Positions 39,001 to 53,600 of a stretch of DNA of 64,000 nt are shown in pieces; position 1 is the stretch's first letter, and every line of letters begins with the position of its first letter. A program made the translations under genes and the position numbers. The stretch spans positions 8,189,501 to 8,253,500 of the forward strand of contig NC_088310.1 in NCBI RefSeq assembly GCF_910592395.1, read 5' to 3'. This DNA comes from Lineus longissimus (taxonomy: Eukaryota > Nemertea > Pilidiophora > Heteronemertea > Lineidae). Below the pieces are notes generated by a model. The model searched no databases, was not told the origin of the DNA, and saw only the letters and a program-made list of their open reading frames with translations.

Positions 39001-42000
39001 AAGTACTCCCAATAAAAACCTAACGAAAAATGGACTTTAGTTTTTAAGATATAACCTGACACCAAACTTAAATGGAGGGAATTTAGATCATTTGATTGAT
39101 ATAAGGTTGTGTTTATACCTCCAATCTATTGCACATATGCCTTTGGTCATGTAATAGGTTCTGGGCAGCCTGGTGGAAAATCGTAATCAAACATTACTAA
39201 TAGCATAGATTCATCAGATTGGTAACATGCTAAATGCTAGTGGATGTCTATAAAGCTGGCCTGCGACATAAAGCCATCAAAAAGTTCACCTTACTGGTAT
39301 TATCTTGAAATTAGTTAACTTCCTGAGCTTAATCTGACTTATTGTCTTTGTGCTGTTGTGAAGCACGGATGGGGTGACTCTTATCCCAAATAGCTCCCAT
39401 AGAGACACTTCAAATTTATAGCAAACCTATCCCAGCATTGTGGGAGAAGACGACTCTCTTTGACAGCGTAAGTTTTCTCTGGGGTCTCTGGTTTCCTCCT
39501 ACTTTAACATTACAAACACCAAATATTGTTTATAGAGATACTGATGTGCTAGTTGACGCTCCGGTCTTTACTCAATGTTTTTAAACGGCATGGACACATC
39601 GTAATATTTACCTTTTCCTTCGACGAAAGTTCATTGACGGCGTATGATTTCTCCGCTCTCACGGCAGTGATAGCTTCCTCTTTCTCGACCATCATTTCCA
39701 TTAAATTATTGTCAACCTGAAAAAATCACGAGAAAAGTCCTTTCAAATGACACCTTTGAAATTGCAACCAAAAAAAGCCACATTAGAACTAAAGTTTTTA
39801 GGAAGGCATAGGCCTATACCAGGTAGTAAAGTTTTTTCGAAAAGGGAAAACTTTACAATATTCCTACATAGAACACATTTGGAAGTCGGCCAGCAGGTAA
39901 TTCAAAATTTTGTATACATCTTGACTGTGCATCATGCCGTGCATGTACATCATTGTACATGTGTGTTGTGCATTTGAAATTACTCGCTGACTGACTTTTG
40001 AAAGTGGTCTGTGTACTGTCTTCTGCTTGTCAGAAATTCTCAATGTACTGAATTAACTTACAGACAATGCAGACAGCAAGAGGACTAAAATCGAAATGTA
40101 TAATACAGAGAATTTTATTTCATTATTCAGTTAATACTTCATGTTAGAATATGTTGGTCTGAGTCAATATAATATAAGACAGGTAGAAACAAGCATTAAA
40201 CTGACTAAGCTGGTAAGCTGATATAAAAATTGGGAGGGGGGGGGGCACTACCTGGGGGGCAAAGTATTGTTTTATTCCTATTTCTTAATTACAACAGCAT
40301 ATTTACATTAATTGGTACTAATATAATGACCAAAACTAATCACTAGGTCATTTGTCATGGTTTGTATGTAATAAAAGGCAAAGATGTAAATGGGGGGAAT
40401 ATGTAGAGGTAGAGTGCACAGCTCAATGTACAGCCTACATAGCCTCTATCAATACTTGATACCAAGAATTTAAAAACTTGTCTTTAATAACTCTTGTTGA
40501 TACCTAGCATTTGAGCACATTTAGCTCTGTGACCCCACCTTTCTATAATCCTCCTGTAACTTGCTATGCCTATTCTTGATCTCATCGAGTTCCTTCTTAT
40601 ACTGTTCTCCGAGATGACTCGTGTGACGTAACTCGTCGATCTCATTCTCCAACATGCGCTTGTGTTCTTCGATCTCCATCATCTCATCCTTGAAGGCATT
40701 CTTCAAGTCAGACACACGGTGCTCATACTCATCCTGAGGGGAGAGAAACAGCGTTGGTAAAAACACAAAATCTTAGGCCACTTTGTGATGAATGGAACAC
40801 AAGATTGTCCATGACTAATTCAAGTCTACGTTTTCTAGACATTTCTTCCAACCAGCAGAAGAAAAACATGATGGAAGTAACAAATTTACCAATTTGAATT
40901 AGAAATTTGTCAGGTGTGTGGCTTTTTCTAAAACTCTCTCTCAAAGATGGTCTTTTTTTTCTCCCGAGGTGGTGGTCGGGAACATTTCCCCCTCTCCCCA
41001 CCACTTTATAGACTCATGCGCAAAAATCTTAAGCCACATAAGCTTTCTGTGTATGGTAGACATAATGAAATAATTCTCCACCTCGAGTTGCCGCCGCAGC
41101 CCCTCCTCATGCTGGCGTAACTTCTCCTCAAGTTTGAATATCCTCTCTCGATACTTCTCCTCCATCTCTCGTTTTTCTTCAGTATACGCTTCACCTGAAC
41201 AGAAGAAGAATAAAGAAAGAAGTTCAGGATATGATCGTTTGAACTCAACAGCACAAAATGAAGATTATGTACTCAATAAATACCAAAACAACTGTGACTA
41301 AAGTCATGAAAAGAAGTGCAGTTCCAATCTATTTACACTTTAAACAATTTCTGACAAAACACCACCAAAAACCACATTGAACAAACCTTTATCAGCCTTA
41401 TAAGACTTGTTTATTGAAAGAGGAACACTTGTTTGACCTAGACTGCCCGTACCAAGTTCACTGTCAATAGAACCGGCCGTTTCTCCAGGCTCAGATGCAT
41501 CCTTGTCGAAACTGAGCATTGAAAATAAAGCACGTTTCTGACCGCCAAGATTGGTGTCAGTAGAATTCGCCCGTTCACGCTGCTTCAGCAAAGACGTCAT
41601 TATTTTTCAAATGTTCCAATTAAAATCCTGACAATGATAAAATTCCCAAGCGTCGAATGCAGAAGGATGATGTAGTTTCAGTACTTGTTTACATTACTCC
41701 ATTTTCGGCACAAAATGGCATCAAAAACAAAATTATCACCACAACTGCAGAGTGTAGCACCGACTGTTATGAGGAACCGAACTGGCTGAACCGATTCATC
41801 ACTGTTTTCTATTGAAAAGGAATGATTTATCATCCATCTGCTGTAATTTTTCAACTTGAATGTACAATGTTAACAGATCCACAACAGCTGCCAAGGCTGT
41901 TGAACATTAACTCGAGATATTAAATTCAGACATCACTTTGATATTGGCAATATTTATGCAATTTTCAATCATAGGTTAAAGGGACAGCTGCTGGCATGGA

Positions 42001-45000
42001 CATTGGTAACTAGTGCATCTAACATTGTACAATGCAGTCTAAAGTGACAGCATACAGTTTGAAATCATAGATCAGCCTACATGTAACTGCTCAGTGATAC
42101 TTTACTATAACTATCAATCCCTATATTGAGTGCCAACTAAAAACATTTCTACGGTTGATCAGAACCCTCCAATTCGCCTCTTCCCAGATAGGCACCTCCT
42201 CAGTAGGATGGCCGAACTTCGCCTAGTTGTGGGGGGTCAGCCTCGGTTGATTTCGACGTCCAACTAACTTGATGTCAGAAACATCAAAGGCCGACCCCAG
42301 AAGTTGGACATTTTGTTATCCTACAACAGGGCTCCACCACTAAAGGCCCTGAACAGGACAGAGGCAAATTATTGTTTTCTCATTTCTCTTCCCAAAAACA
42401 AACTGGAGGGAACAGGGCCTCACATGCCTTTATAGTGATGTCATCACTATTGGATAAGCAAGTAGAATATTGAGATAAATATCATAACATTGCTCGATAG
42501 AAACAAAAGAATGAAGCAAGCAACCAATATGAATTAAACTTTCCCCGGGACGGATCAAGGTATACTGTAAATAAGGGCCTACCAACCTTATATTAAAACT
42601 TAATCAACAGATTGTTAATTTTGGAACGGATTCAATTCCACAACACTCGAGTTCTAGCCATGATGAAAATAATACTCATGCATGCACATGATGGTGATAT
42701 TGACAAATATCAACTACTCCATTAGGCGTAGCATACATTATGAGTGTACAAGTGGCTGACTAACCATTGGCTTTTCTCCACCCTGGCCTATAGTAGGCCT
42801 AACAGATGTCGCTGCATGAATCAACAGAACGGAAAGCAACAAGAAATTGTGTTCATTACACGAGATGACGGATGTTACAGATCGATAATCGTGTATTGAT
42901 AACGGGACAGATGCTAGTCCTAGAATGTCATTAACGGTTGACACCCATTCAAGTAAATGGCTTATTCTTTTTTGACATCAACAGACGACACCCATTCAAT
43001 TAATTAAAGGTATATTGTGAGGGAATGATAAATAGGGATCATTGCTAATTTGAAATTTGTAATTGAATTTGAAAATTTCCAATTTCGTAAATACGTACTG
43101 GATAGAAATGTCAACATTGCCGTTGTGTAGACACATATACAAATACTATACATACCAATTTTCAGCAAAGTTGCATGCACGATAACTGCACTAAGGCATT
43201 GTGTATAATTGGATTTCTATTAACGATACCAAACACAGTGTTTGGTGAGACAAAAAATACCTCCAGTTCAGTATCAATTTCTATTCTAAGACACCTAAAA
43301 CTAAACACTGACAGGTAATTCTCACTGCTTTTTGACTGCTGCCATATTTTGCACCAATCCAAGCGGTCATGGTTGCCTAACCGTAACCACTGCAGTCAAA
43401 ACGAGGCACAGTGGACACATAGCGCACAATACTCTGTAAACTGTGGTTCATTGTAACCAAGGTGTTTCGGTATAAAATACACTATAAAATTTGAATGGTT
43501 GCAAGATTTGAATATCGTGACTACCCTCCTGATCAAGTGATATACTAACGAGGTGCGTCATGCCAATCTACCAGGTTAATGCGTACATCCATCCTATAAG
43601 GAGAAGACTTTAGGACTGGCGTACACCGCTGGTAAGTCGGCACGAGGTGCATTGAACAGTGCAAACTTTCATATGAACATAGTGAGTAACGTGTAACGTA
43701 ACGAGTAACGTGTAACGTAACGAGTAACGTGATATAACATGGTCTTCTTGTTTACCTCGGGTTAAGCCGGTGAGCGAGTGATCTGTTTGTGCTTTAGAAG
43801 CACAAGAAAAAGAAGGAACATGTATTGAGAGTTTGACAGAACACATGGTTAGGGCCTGGGGAGACCGACGGGTACACATGAGAGACCATTTTCCCATCCA
43901 AGTTTGCCCTATCAGTAATAAACTGATAGAAAGATGCTTTTCTCCTTTTGATTATTTAGTTTTAAGGGTTTGAAAGACAAGATACGGTATCCTCTTGTTG
44001 AGCAAGATCGGAGAAATAGACAATAGCAGGGCCGTATTTAGCAAGGGGGGCAAAAGGCAAATACCCCCAGCCATCGGGCAAAAGGTGGTGTTCTAACCTT
44101 CCCCAGAGAGCCTACTGCCCCTCCAGGACCCAAAAGTGAAATACTGCCCTGAATAGAAACATGGTTATGACGGGAATAGGTCAAATAGAATTCCAGAAGG
44201 AACATCATAGTTTTAAAGCTCTGGAATCTTTCACCAATGATAAAGTATCGTCCAATTTAGCTGAAAAAGATGGTGCCAAAACTTCAAACCTCAGCCTTAT
44301 CATTTTGACCTGGTGATGAAGTTTGAAGTTGGCAGGTTAGTCAGAAATACAGTGTATAGGAACAACGGGCACAAACCATTCTCTTCCTGATGGTGACCTA
44401 TGGGGAAAAGAAATTCCTGAATGACACAGATTTCATAACGACATACAACTAACAAAATACAGGAGACAAACACACACTGAAGACACACAAACATAATCTT
44501 TCTTGATGAAAGGCCAAGTGCGCATACATAACACATGCAGTGCACTCTCAAAAGTAAAATTTTCCAACAAAATTTTTCAAAGACTGAACATGAGAAACAG
44601 AAAACTTGTCCAGAATCCGGAACACTACAGCCAGAGATAATCAGCTTCTAACTTTTTTTCTTTACCTTATGTGTTGATGTAGTGTGCACTTACTCTAGTT
44701 TCACTGATATAAGACCACTTTATTAACTATGAAGAAGTCGACACAAAGGCAAAGCTAGAACAGAATGTCCTGACTATCGGACAACTTGGTGTCGACAATC
44801 CGTTTTCTATCCTAATTGACCCTTCTTAATCTGATCAAAAGCACAATTTCACCCAACACTTGAATATTCAGAAAAGGTCTTGTATCGGTGAAACTAGGGT
44901 ATATTAGTAATTTAGCACAAAACATAATTCTGAATAGCATTTTGTTGTTGTTAGTTTTCATTTTGATTACTTGGCCAGATTATTGAAGCTCAGCAAAGGC

Positions 45001-48000
45001 CGAGAAAATCCTTGATGTTGTTGTCAGCAACGCAGAAATTGATAGCCAAGGTCTCAGAGCACAGCCTGTGACAGTTGTTTAAAGCATCCTGGAAACTTGC
45101 GATATTTGTTGCTATGACCTGCAATCATGATTGCGTGCAAGAAAATTTCTCATCTCTGGGATCAATGCAGGTACTGGACAAGAATTGCAAACAGCAATTG
45201 GTTTCAGACCCAGTGATAACCCGTTTTACCAGTAATATTGCAATTCTTTTCTTGCTCATTGCAGCAATACTTGTCATAGGTCATAGCAACAAAAATCGCT
45301 CGTTTGCTGTTAAGCTGTTTAGCTGTAGAGTGTGAAACTGGCAGAGTGCCCTCATGCATTTTCAGGTTGTGGAGAAATGTTTCTAACAAATTCTACAAAC
45401 TTTTCATCGAATATTTTCGATTATTTTGTGCAAAGGTTAAGATGTTTTGTCGATTAAAATGTGACCCGACAATATTAGAAGACAGAACAGAATGTGCACC
45501 TTTACCAAGAATGTCAACAAGTTGAAGACAGAAGGTGGTTCAGATATGAAAGATCTTGAACCCACATAGTGGCAAAATAATGCCACAAACACCACCGACA
45601 AGGAATTACAATTTTTATTCCTTCAAACACCACATAGCAGTAGTGAAAATTTCACCAACTACTGAAGACATGTTAATGATTGAAAAAATGAAGACACTTT
45701 GATGAGACAATAGGCCATCATTGAGGGGGACGACATCCCAAATATTAAAATGGAACCCTTCTTGGATGAAGCAGACGTCAAATGAAAATCTGAAATACAT
45801 CACAAACTGAGTCCTTGATCAGCAGTAAAGCTGATATTGTTTTCGACAACATTTTTAAATTTCCACCAAAAGGGTCTTTCAATTACAGGGTCTTAATGCC
45901 TGATATCACTGGAGCATTTCCTGGCATGGTCATCGTTGAGGGAAAATTATGTTACAGTCGACATTTGGTAAGTCAAATTACCAACTTGCATGGTTGGCAT
46001 CTATTGACCTACATGCAGGTTTTCTGAGGCATTTTCTTCAGCAATCGCTTTGCACTTGGAGGTTATATTCTCCAGAGAGGCTATGAGTGAGGTTCTTCGA
46101 GGCAGTGACCGCAGTAGGAAAATGCTCCAGTGGAATCAGGCCTTTTGCTTGTGTTACGAAAGCAAATTAAGCCATTCAGATCATCATTTGGACACAGCGT
46201 AATCCCGGAAGAGTTCAGAGTGCAAACATGAGACCATGTAATTGAGCAGAAGCCATGCAACATGTTGAGAGACTGGAGCAACTTACTTGTGTGTTCAGCT
46301 GAAATGTTACGACGAGTCAATGATTAAAATTGAAAATGTTTGTACCAAGGTCCTAACTTGATTGAGTACATTAGTAATTGATTCCCCAAGATATAGACAG
46401 GTGGCAGCACTTAGATGTAACCGTCACAGCAAACCAGGCATATGTCACTCTGAGCTCAGCAGGTTGCGACGGACTGGTTGTTCATTTCACTCTCGTCTGC
46501 CTTTCGTGAAATGGGAGAACATCAATTTCTTCCATTATCTCTCAGTGCCATTTAGGCTCATTTTCTGTGCTTTGCATTTTACTTTTTCAAAAATTTTTGC
46601 GAATTGCAGAAATATAGAGGCACATAAACTGATCCCTCTCTTTATTTTCCCAAGGCAAACTCTTGCAAGTATTCTGTGAATTTAGAAAACACAGAAGGAG
46701 GAATGAAAAAAACTGTCTAGGGATGATAAAATGAAGATGTTAGAACACAACGATTAGAACCTTACAAAGTCTGGCCTGCTCCATTTCATGTGTCTCAATC
46801 AGACGATCTTTTTCCCGCCGATGTTCATCCATCAGTTTGATCTTCTCTTCCCGCCTGATATCTTCCTTGACCGTGTCGATGATTACGTTGAAGTCTTCGC
46901 GGAGTTTCCCTTTGAGGGCCTCTTCACCCTGGAGAAAAAGTATTCGCAACATAATGGTGTATTTGGACTAAGAACAGTAATCTGTGTTCAAATCTTTAAA
47001 AATTTGGAACTGAAGAACAGCATCCAGGAAAGACCTTCAACAGGGAAAAAGGTTTTCTGAAGTTCAAGTCGATTCATCATCTAAGCCATTTCTTTAAAAG
47101 CTGGTTCAAACTACTTATGTTGTGACATCTCAAGTCTACATGAGATTACACAGTAACTCATTGGGTTCCCCTTGGTAGAGATCTTGTAGCTCATCTGGGA
47201 AGAGACGTCCAGTGGGAAGAATGCTCAGTTCAAAGGATGAAAGTGAAATCCTTTGAGAATTATCTATGACAAACCAATCCTAGTGTATCTGAAGAAATGA
47301 GGGACCCCCACCCCTCCCAGAGCTACTAAAAGATAATGAGGCATAAGAACCACGACAAACTCAACACTGGAACAGAAAATAACTTGAATGACTGACCAAC
47401 CTTTTCAAACATGTCCTCATATTCCTGTATCTCCATCCTGTGCAGTTCCGCCTGCCTTGCCTTCTCCTCGTTAAACCGATCCCTCAGCGCTGCCATCTCT
47501 CGGCTGAACTGCAAACTCATCTCCTCCTGCTGCAGGCGGCCTTGCAACTCGATGTCCGACAGCTGACGGCCCATTTCATTGCTGTCCGTCTCGCGTTGGC
47601 GATTCACGGCAGATTTTAAACCGTCCAATCGGATTTGAAGCTCGTCTTCGTATTCTTTCTTATACCTGGAAAACATTTGTTGTGTATCATAACAATCAAC
47701 ATCTGTCACAATACTATCAATCTTAAAATGAAAGAATTTATCGATTGTTACTGAAAGAAGTCACTGATTGTAACACAGCTGCTATATATAGTAAGACCCC
47801 TCTATTACGGAGAACCTTTAAGACTGACAAATGCTGTCCTTACTTGAGAGGTGTCCTGATGACAGAGGTGGAATTCAAAGGAAATGACAAATTCGGAACC
47901 AAATGCAGTGTCCTAACAGGGAGGTTGTCCTTAATAGAGAGGTGTCCGCTGAGGGAGATTCCACTGTATATGTGATATTAGCTGTCGTCCCCAAATTCCC

Positions 48001-50659
48001 TTTGATCTCACTCTGGGCTATTCTTGGAAGTTCTTCAAGTTGCGAGGCCTCCTATGGTTTGTGAGACGAAGCATACATACATGTCCATATTTTTTGGCCA
48101 AACTGACCTGGGGAAACCCAAGCGGCACTACACTCTGTCACCCTGTGGACACCAACTATTCATAAAGCCAAACTCAAGTCATACAGACGCGTATGAAAGT
48201 AATGATCTTACTTCATTGCGGTCTTATTCTTCTCCTCCACATGCCTGAGTTCAAGCTGGTGTTTTTCCGACTGAAAGATCTTCTGGTGTTTCTCCAGCTC
48301 CCTAGTGTGGGAGTCAAGCATATCCCGCCGCAGCTTTGACTCAATGTCTGCCTTCTGTAGCTCAAAGTCGTCCAGCATCTGGTCCTGAAATATGCAAGGG
48401 ACACTATTTTATCATCAGACATACATTCTGAGCTTTTTTTTGCCCGGGTGTGGAGCGCTATAACCAGAAACACATCTCCATTTTGAAGGATTTTAAAGTA
48501 CCCAGGAGTTATCTTTCTTCCAGGGCCCAGTTTGTCACTAACACTGACTTAACCTGGCGTCACCTTCTCCTGTTAAGCCCTTAGACCTAGCGCCTTGTTA
48601 AATTAATGCAAGTGTTAGTTGAAACCTCTTTTGAACACCCGGGCCCACGTAACAAATTCATTATAGCTTCCCACATTTGTTTTCTGCTTCTTGCCAGACA
48701 GGTCGGGATCTAGTGGTGAAGGTGTCAGCTTAATAATCATTACGCACTGCGCTATGAGGTTCTCGTTACCACTACCCTACGAGTCAGGGGAGCACACGCC
48801 TCGAGCGCACCACCCTGTATCTGCACCTGTACCTACCTTTTCTAACCGAAAGTCCTGAAGCAACCGATTTTTCTCATGCTTATGCGCCTTCTCGATGTCG
48901 TAAATCTCCTTCTTGTACTTCTCCTCGACGGACTTGTGATCGTGGGCGTTCCGATGATGTAACTGGGCCATCTCGTACTCGTGTTCGCTCTTGATGACGG
49001 CGATGTCATCCCGTAGCCTCGAACTGAGCATTTCTACAAACATAAGGGATTCATTGTTATGACTTGTGACAGAAAGGCCATTAGCCTACTTTAATTCATT
49101 GCCACCAGCAAATGCCTCACAAATGTTTGTGCAGATCGATTTGAAAGGTATTGTTCCCAGCAACGATAATCACGCTGTCATTATTTGTATTCAGCGGATA
49201 AGGAAATTGCTTTCAGTTTACCAATCAAGACTATTTTTAACCGATTTGTATTTTTACATGCGAGATTGTTTGGAAAATCCACAAAAGCAAAACTCCCCAA
49301 GTATATTTGGTAGTTATACAGCCTGCTCATAATTGGAAATCGGAAGACCAGGAGATGCTATGTGCAGACTAGGAACGAAATCCAGCAAGAAATGATTCAG
49401 TGGCCACTTCTGTTTAGGAAGGATGATAGAAAGACTTCATTCACCCTGAAGTGGTGAAACTGAACCAGCTTTTAGAGAATGTGCATAGTGTCAAAAAGCT
49501 CGGAGCATGCAGAGGTGAAGTGTTTTTCAGATAAATCTCGCCAACGGTAATTGACTGACTTCTTGTCACTGAACTGTACAGTTCCGGGCCGCATAACGAA
49601 CCTATGTTTTCTTGCAGACATTTTACTCCAAGTGCTCCTAGCTTAAAAAGCAGTAACAGACAACAGGCATGTGCACTGAGGAATATAACTCATAAATATA
49701 TACAATATGTACAAATCATCTTCTGATGAAATATTAGATAATTTTCCCCTATTTGAATATTGTAAACGACTTACTGTTAATACTCCACTCAATAAACTTC
49801 AATGACAAGTGTGATTATCTGTATTGACCCCAACTTTTAAGCTTTACCTTTTTTTTAATGCAAATAACTCAACTTGGTCATGATAAATAAAGTAATAAAT
49901 AAAGCTTTCTTGATCTATATGGAGCAAATTCCAAACTTATCAACAACTTTGAACATATTGACATTGGAAGCCAAATGACATTAAACCAATATAAATGACC
50001 ACGATAATTTCAGTGGATATAATGGCGACCTGCCCATAATGTCAAGTCATGAAACATCTTCAAACAAAAATTACAGAGAGTCCCAGAGAAATTAAATATG
50101 GATAGTGCTTAGTGCTGCAAGCGATACTCAAAAGCTACATGTAACACATAGGTATGGAATGATCAGAAACAATTTCTGTGAACTTATATAGATCGTCCCA
50201 GAAAAAAAGATGCATAGTGCTTAGTGCTGAAATACACAAGAACTGCAAAGGGTGCATAAAGTTAAGGAACCAGTTTACAATCCCCGATCATGGCCCGAAA
50301 AAAAGGTGATCAACTGACGAAATAATTGTCATTGTTCAATGGATTTATAGTTAAATGCGATCAAACTGTGTAATTTCCAATCGGGGATTGTAAATTTTAA
50401 CCAAAGCTGTTAACACATGAAGTATGAAATGATAATGTTTACCCTCTTCCCGAAAGCTTAAACCGTCTACACTCGCTATAGAGGGAGGGATCTCCTCATC
50501 GGAGTTTTCTGTAATATTTATGGATAAGGCTTTAAAATGTTGGAAGGAAAAGTTATGGCAGCATGCAATGAAATGAAATTTCAGACTAAGTTAAAAGTGA
50601 CATAGGCCTATTTCACTTTCGAAAATGAATTTATGAATTTTACAGAAATGACCCTGTAC

Positions 50660-50690
<31 letters not shown>

Positions 50691-53600
50691 CGATGACGAT
50701 AATGATGATGATGATGATGAAAAGTGACGTTTTCAAGACTGGTTATAGTAGGTGTTCATACCACGAGGATCAGATGGATAGGTATTTCTGGCTTACTGGA
50801 CTTTGCGCAATATTTCGCCAAAAAAGTATTCTACGCAACGGTCCCTAGGTGACTTTTCCTATTCATAATACACAGCCTGTCCATCCTAGATCGTGGTTAC
50901 ATGGGGAGTAATCGTTGTAAAATTAGGCCAAACGCAAAGACAGTTTACCCGAATACCACTATGTTTACGATGCGAACAAGCCGTGTAAGTCATTATCCAG
51001 CATTTTTTGCATTGAACATTTGCGGGTACACAGCGTCACAGGGAGCAGCATTGAACGGTAAACAGGTTCACGCCATATTCAGACAACGGCTTGTAACGGC
51101 CATACAGGAAACGATTCGTATCAAAAACCGACGATCACAACTATTCGCTTGCTGAGAGTATACATTACGCGCATACATTACATTCAGACATTTGAGCTTC
51201 CAAGCTTTGAGAAATAACAGGTCATGTGCGAATTCGGCGTGTAATTTTGGTAATTTACGTGAGTACATTTTCAACCCCGAAAAGTGTGATGAAGTTATGC
51301 TTTTATTTAGTAAAATTCGGTAGGCATGTCCAACAAGACATGTGTTTCAGCTGCCTAGGTGGGTGTGGGTCATCACTCAAAAGTCGTTCTCTGCAATGCA
51401 TGCAAGCACTGCGTGTGTGTTTGATTTGTGTATACAATGTACGTTACCCTCTCTACTTCAAATGAATGAACCTCATAAGGGTTTGATTAATTAATTGTTT
51501 GTCGTACCTTCTTCGATCGAGGTCCGAACAAATTTTTAGGCTAGAGTACCGGGGTAAAACATAATGGGCGCTCCCCCATTTCGCTCGTTTCGTTTCGTTG
51601 CGCAAAGTCCAGTAAGCCGGTATTTCTTATACAGCTCATGGAGGGCGACTGCCCTCCTAAGGTTCCAAATTCAGTTATTTAACAGTGAGTATCAACTTGA
51701 CACTCCAGGTTAGGAAAAGTGGGGCGTAGGGGGTTAATAGCGCTCCAACTCGTAATGTAACATTCACAGGTTACCCGAATGTTAGACAAAATTGTGCACT
51801 GAGCGACAGACACATGATGTCAACTTTGTCTGAGTTTGACGTCATTTTAACGTCAAGACGTAAATGTACACGCTGAGCTATTTTTAGCACGAGTGCGGAG
51901 CGCTATTTAATAGCAAAAACGCATCACCGGACATTTTGAATGGTTTTAAAATACCCAGAAGTATCACTTAGCATATCGCTGGGAAGGAGTTCAAAGCCAA
52001 ATGAAAATTTTTTCAGGAACACCCTGACTAACCTGTTTCCCTGTGACTCATGGCACTTGGATCGTCTGCTTTCTGAGTTTTCGCTTGTCGTCGTTTCTGC
52101 GATTGAAGATGTTGGTGGAGATTCTCGATTTCGATTGTCAGTTCGTCGTTCTTGTCTCGTAATTCCTGAAATAATTACAACGAATTTATGCATCTTCCAA
52201 TAATCAGGATGTGATACTGCCATATCTATTAATTTTGTTCTTTTTCATGACAACTTATAGACAGGAACAGTATAAGAGAAGCAAAATCTATTGTCATATT
52301 ATTCACATTCTTATTGGATCTTTTCCCAATTTCCCTTTGAAAAAACGGTCTTAACTACTAGTGTACCTATCATTATCTAATACAGATACAAATGTACTTT
52401 TCATTCAAGCACAGAAAGTCGGTGGCCAAAAGGCCGCAAAAGGGCCAAAGTTCTAAATGCCTGTCTGTAATACATGATGTACATGTATGTACATGCATTA
52501 TTTCAAAAGTCATGTCAGTTCACAATGCATTTGTAGTGTAAATGCACTACCAAGATCAGACAGTGACTTTCTTTCATGTTGGATGCCATGTGTACATTCA
52601 TGTACATATTATGTACACAGGCGTTTCCATCTTCAGGACCGTCGTCCCTTTACTACTTTGGACACCTTTTCGGAACCATAAAACAACTTCGTTGATTCAA
52701 ACCATGAAACGTATGCAATGCCGTGTACAAATCAAAACCAATATAGCGCAAAATGATTAAGTCAAAAGAGCAGAAGTAGCTATCATGAAGCATATCATCC
52801 TGCAGATCCATCACCTAACTTTTAATAAAGAAAAAACTTCCTGACACGTTAATTAAATTCTTCAAAGCGTATCACCAAATCATGTTCAGATAAACCAAAA
52901 TCTGAGAAAATATAACAACGATATACCTGAATTTGTCATCCGGCTACGGAACAATATGGGCGACTACTGCACACACCTAATATTTGGGACCGTACGCCAC
53001 ACAGGGCCTATGCATGTAATGTACAATAGGCGTATCAATGAATTCACCCACTTCATTAGGTATGTGCATTTGAAACAATTATGCGGATGATACTGTGTAG
53101 TACAGGAGTGAAGAGGTTTGATTGATTTCTTCTGGGGTCTATACAAATATAGGGACACGAGAAACCGACTGCAGGTGATTTTCGAATTTCTATGATAGGT
53201 GAGGGGGTGTGTTATGAACTTGAATTGAGACTCTCACCCTCAGTAAACTCTTTGAATGCTGACTAATTCTGAGGCGAGCGCATATTCTAGGACAGCTGCC
53301 TTTATTTCTGTCAAGGTTTTCTAAAGGATGATGCCTTCTGTCCAAAATGGCCAGAGTCAAACTGACCATCTAACTTACTATTTTAGTGTGGTGTGTAGTT
53401 TGACCCATTTACCAACACCTAATACATGAAAAGTATTGTTTCCTTGGTTACCCGAAAGTCCCCTAGAATGATCACCAACTGCTCAAACATTGAAGCAATT
53501 CCCTGAACAAGCATAATCAATTCCTGCACCTGGCTCTTCCAGAGGACTTCATACTGTAACAAGCATTGGTTTAACATGCACACTGATCATGTAGTACCAA

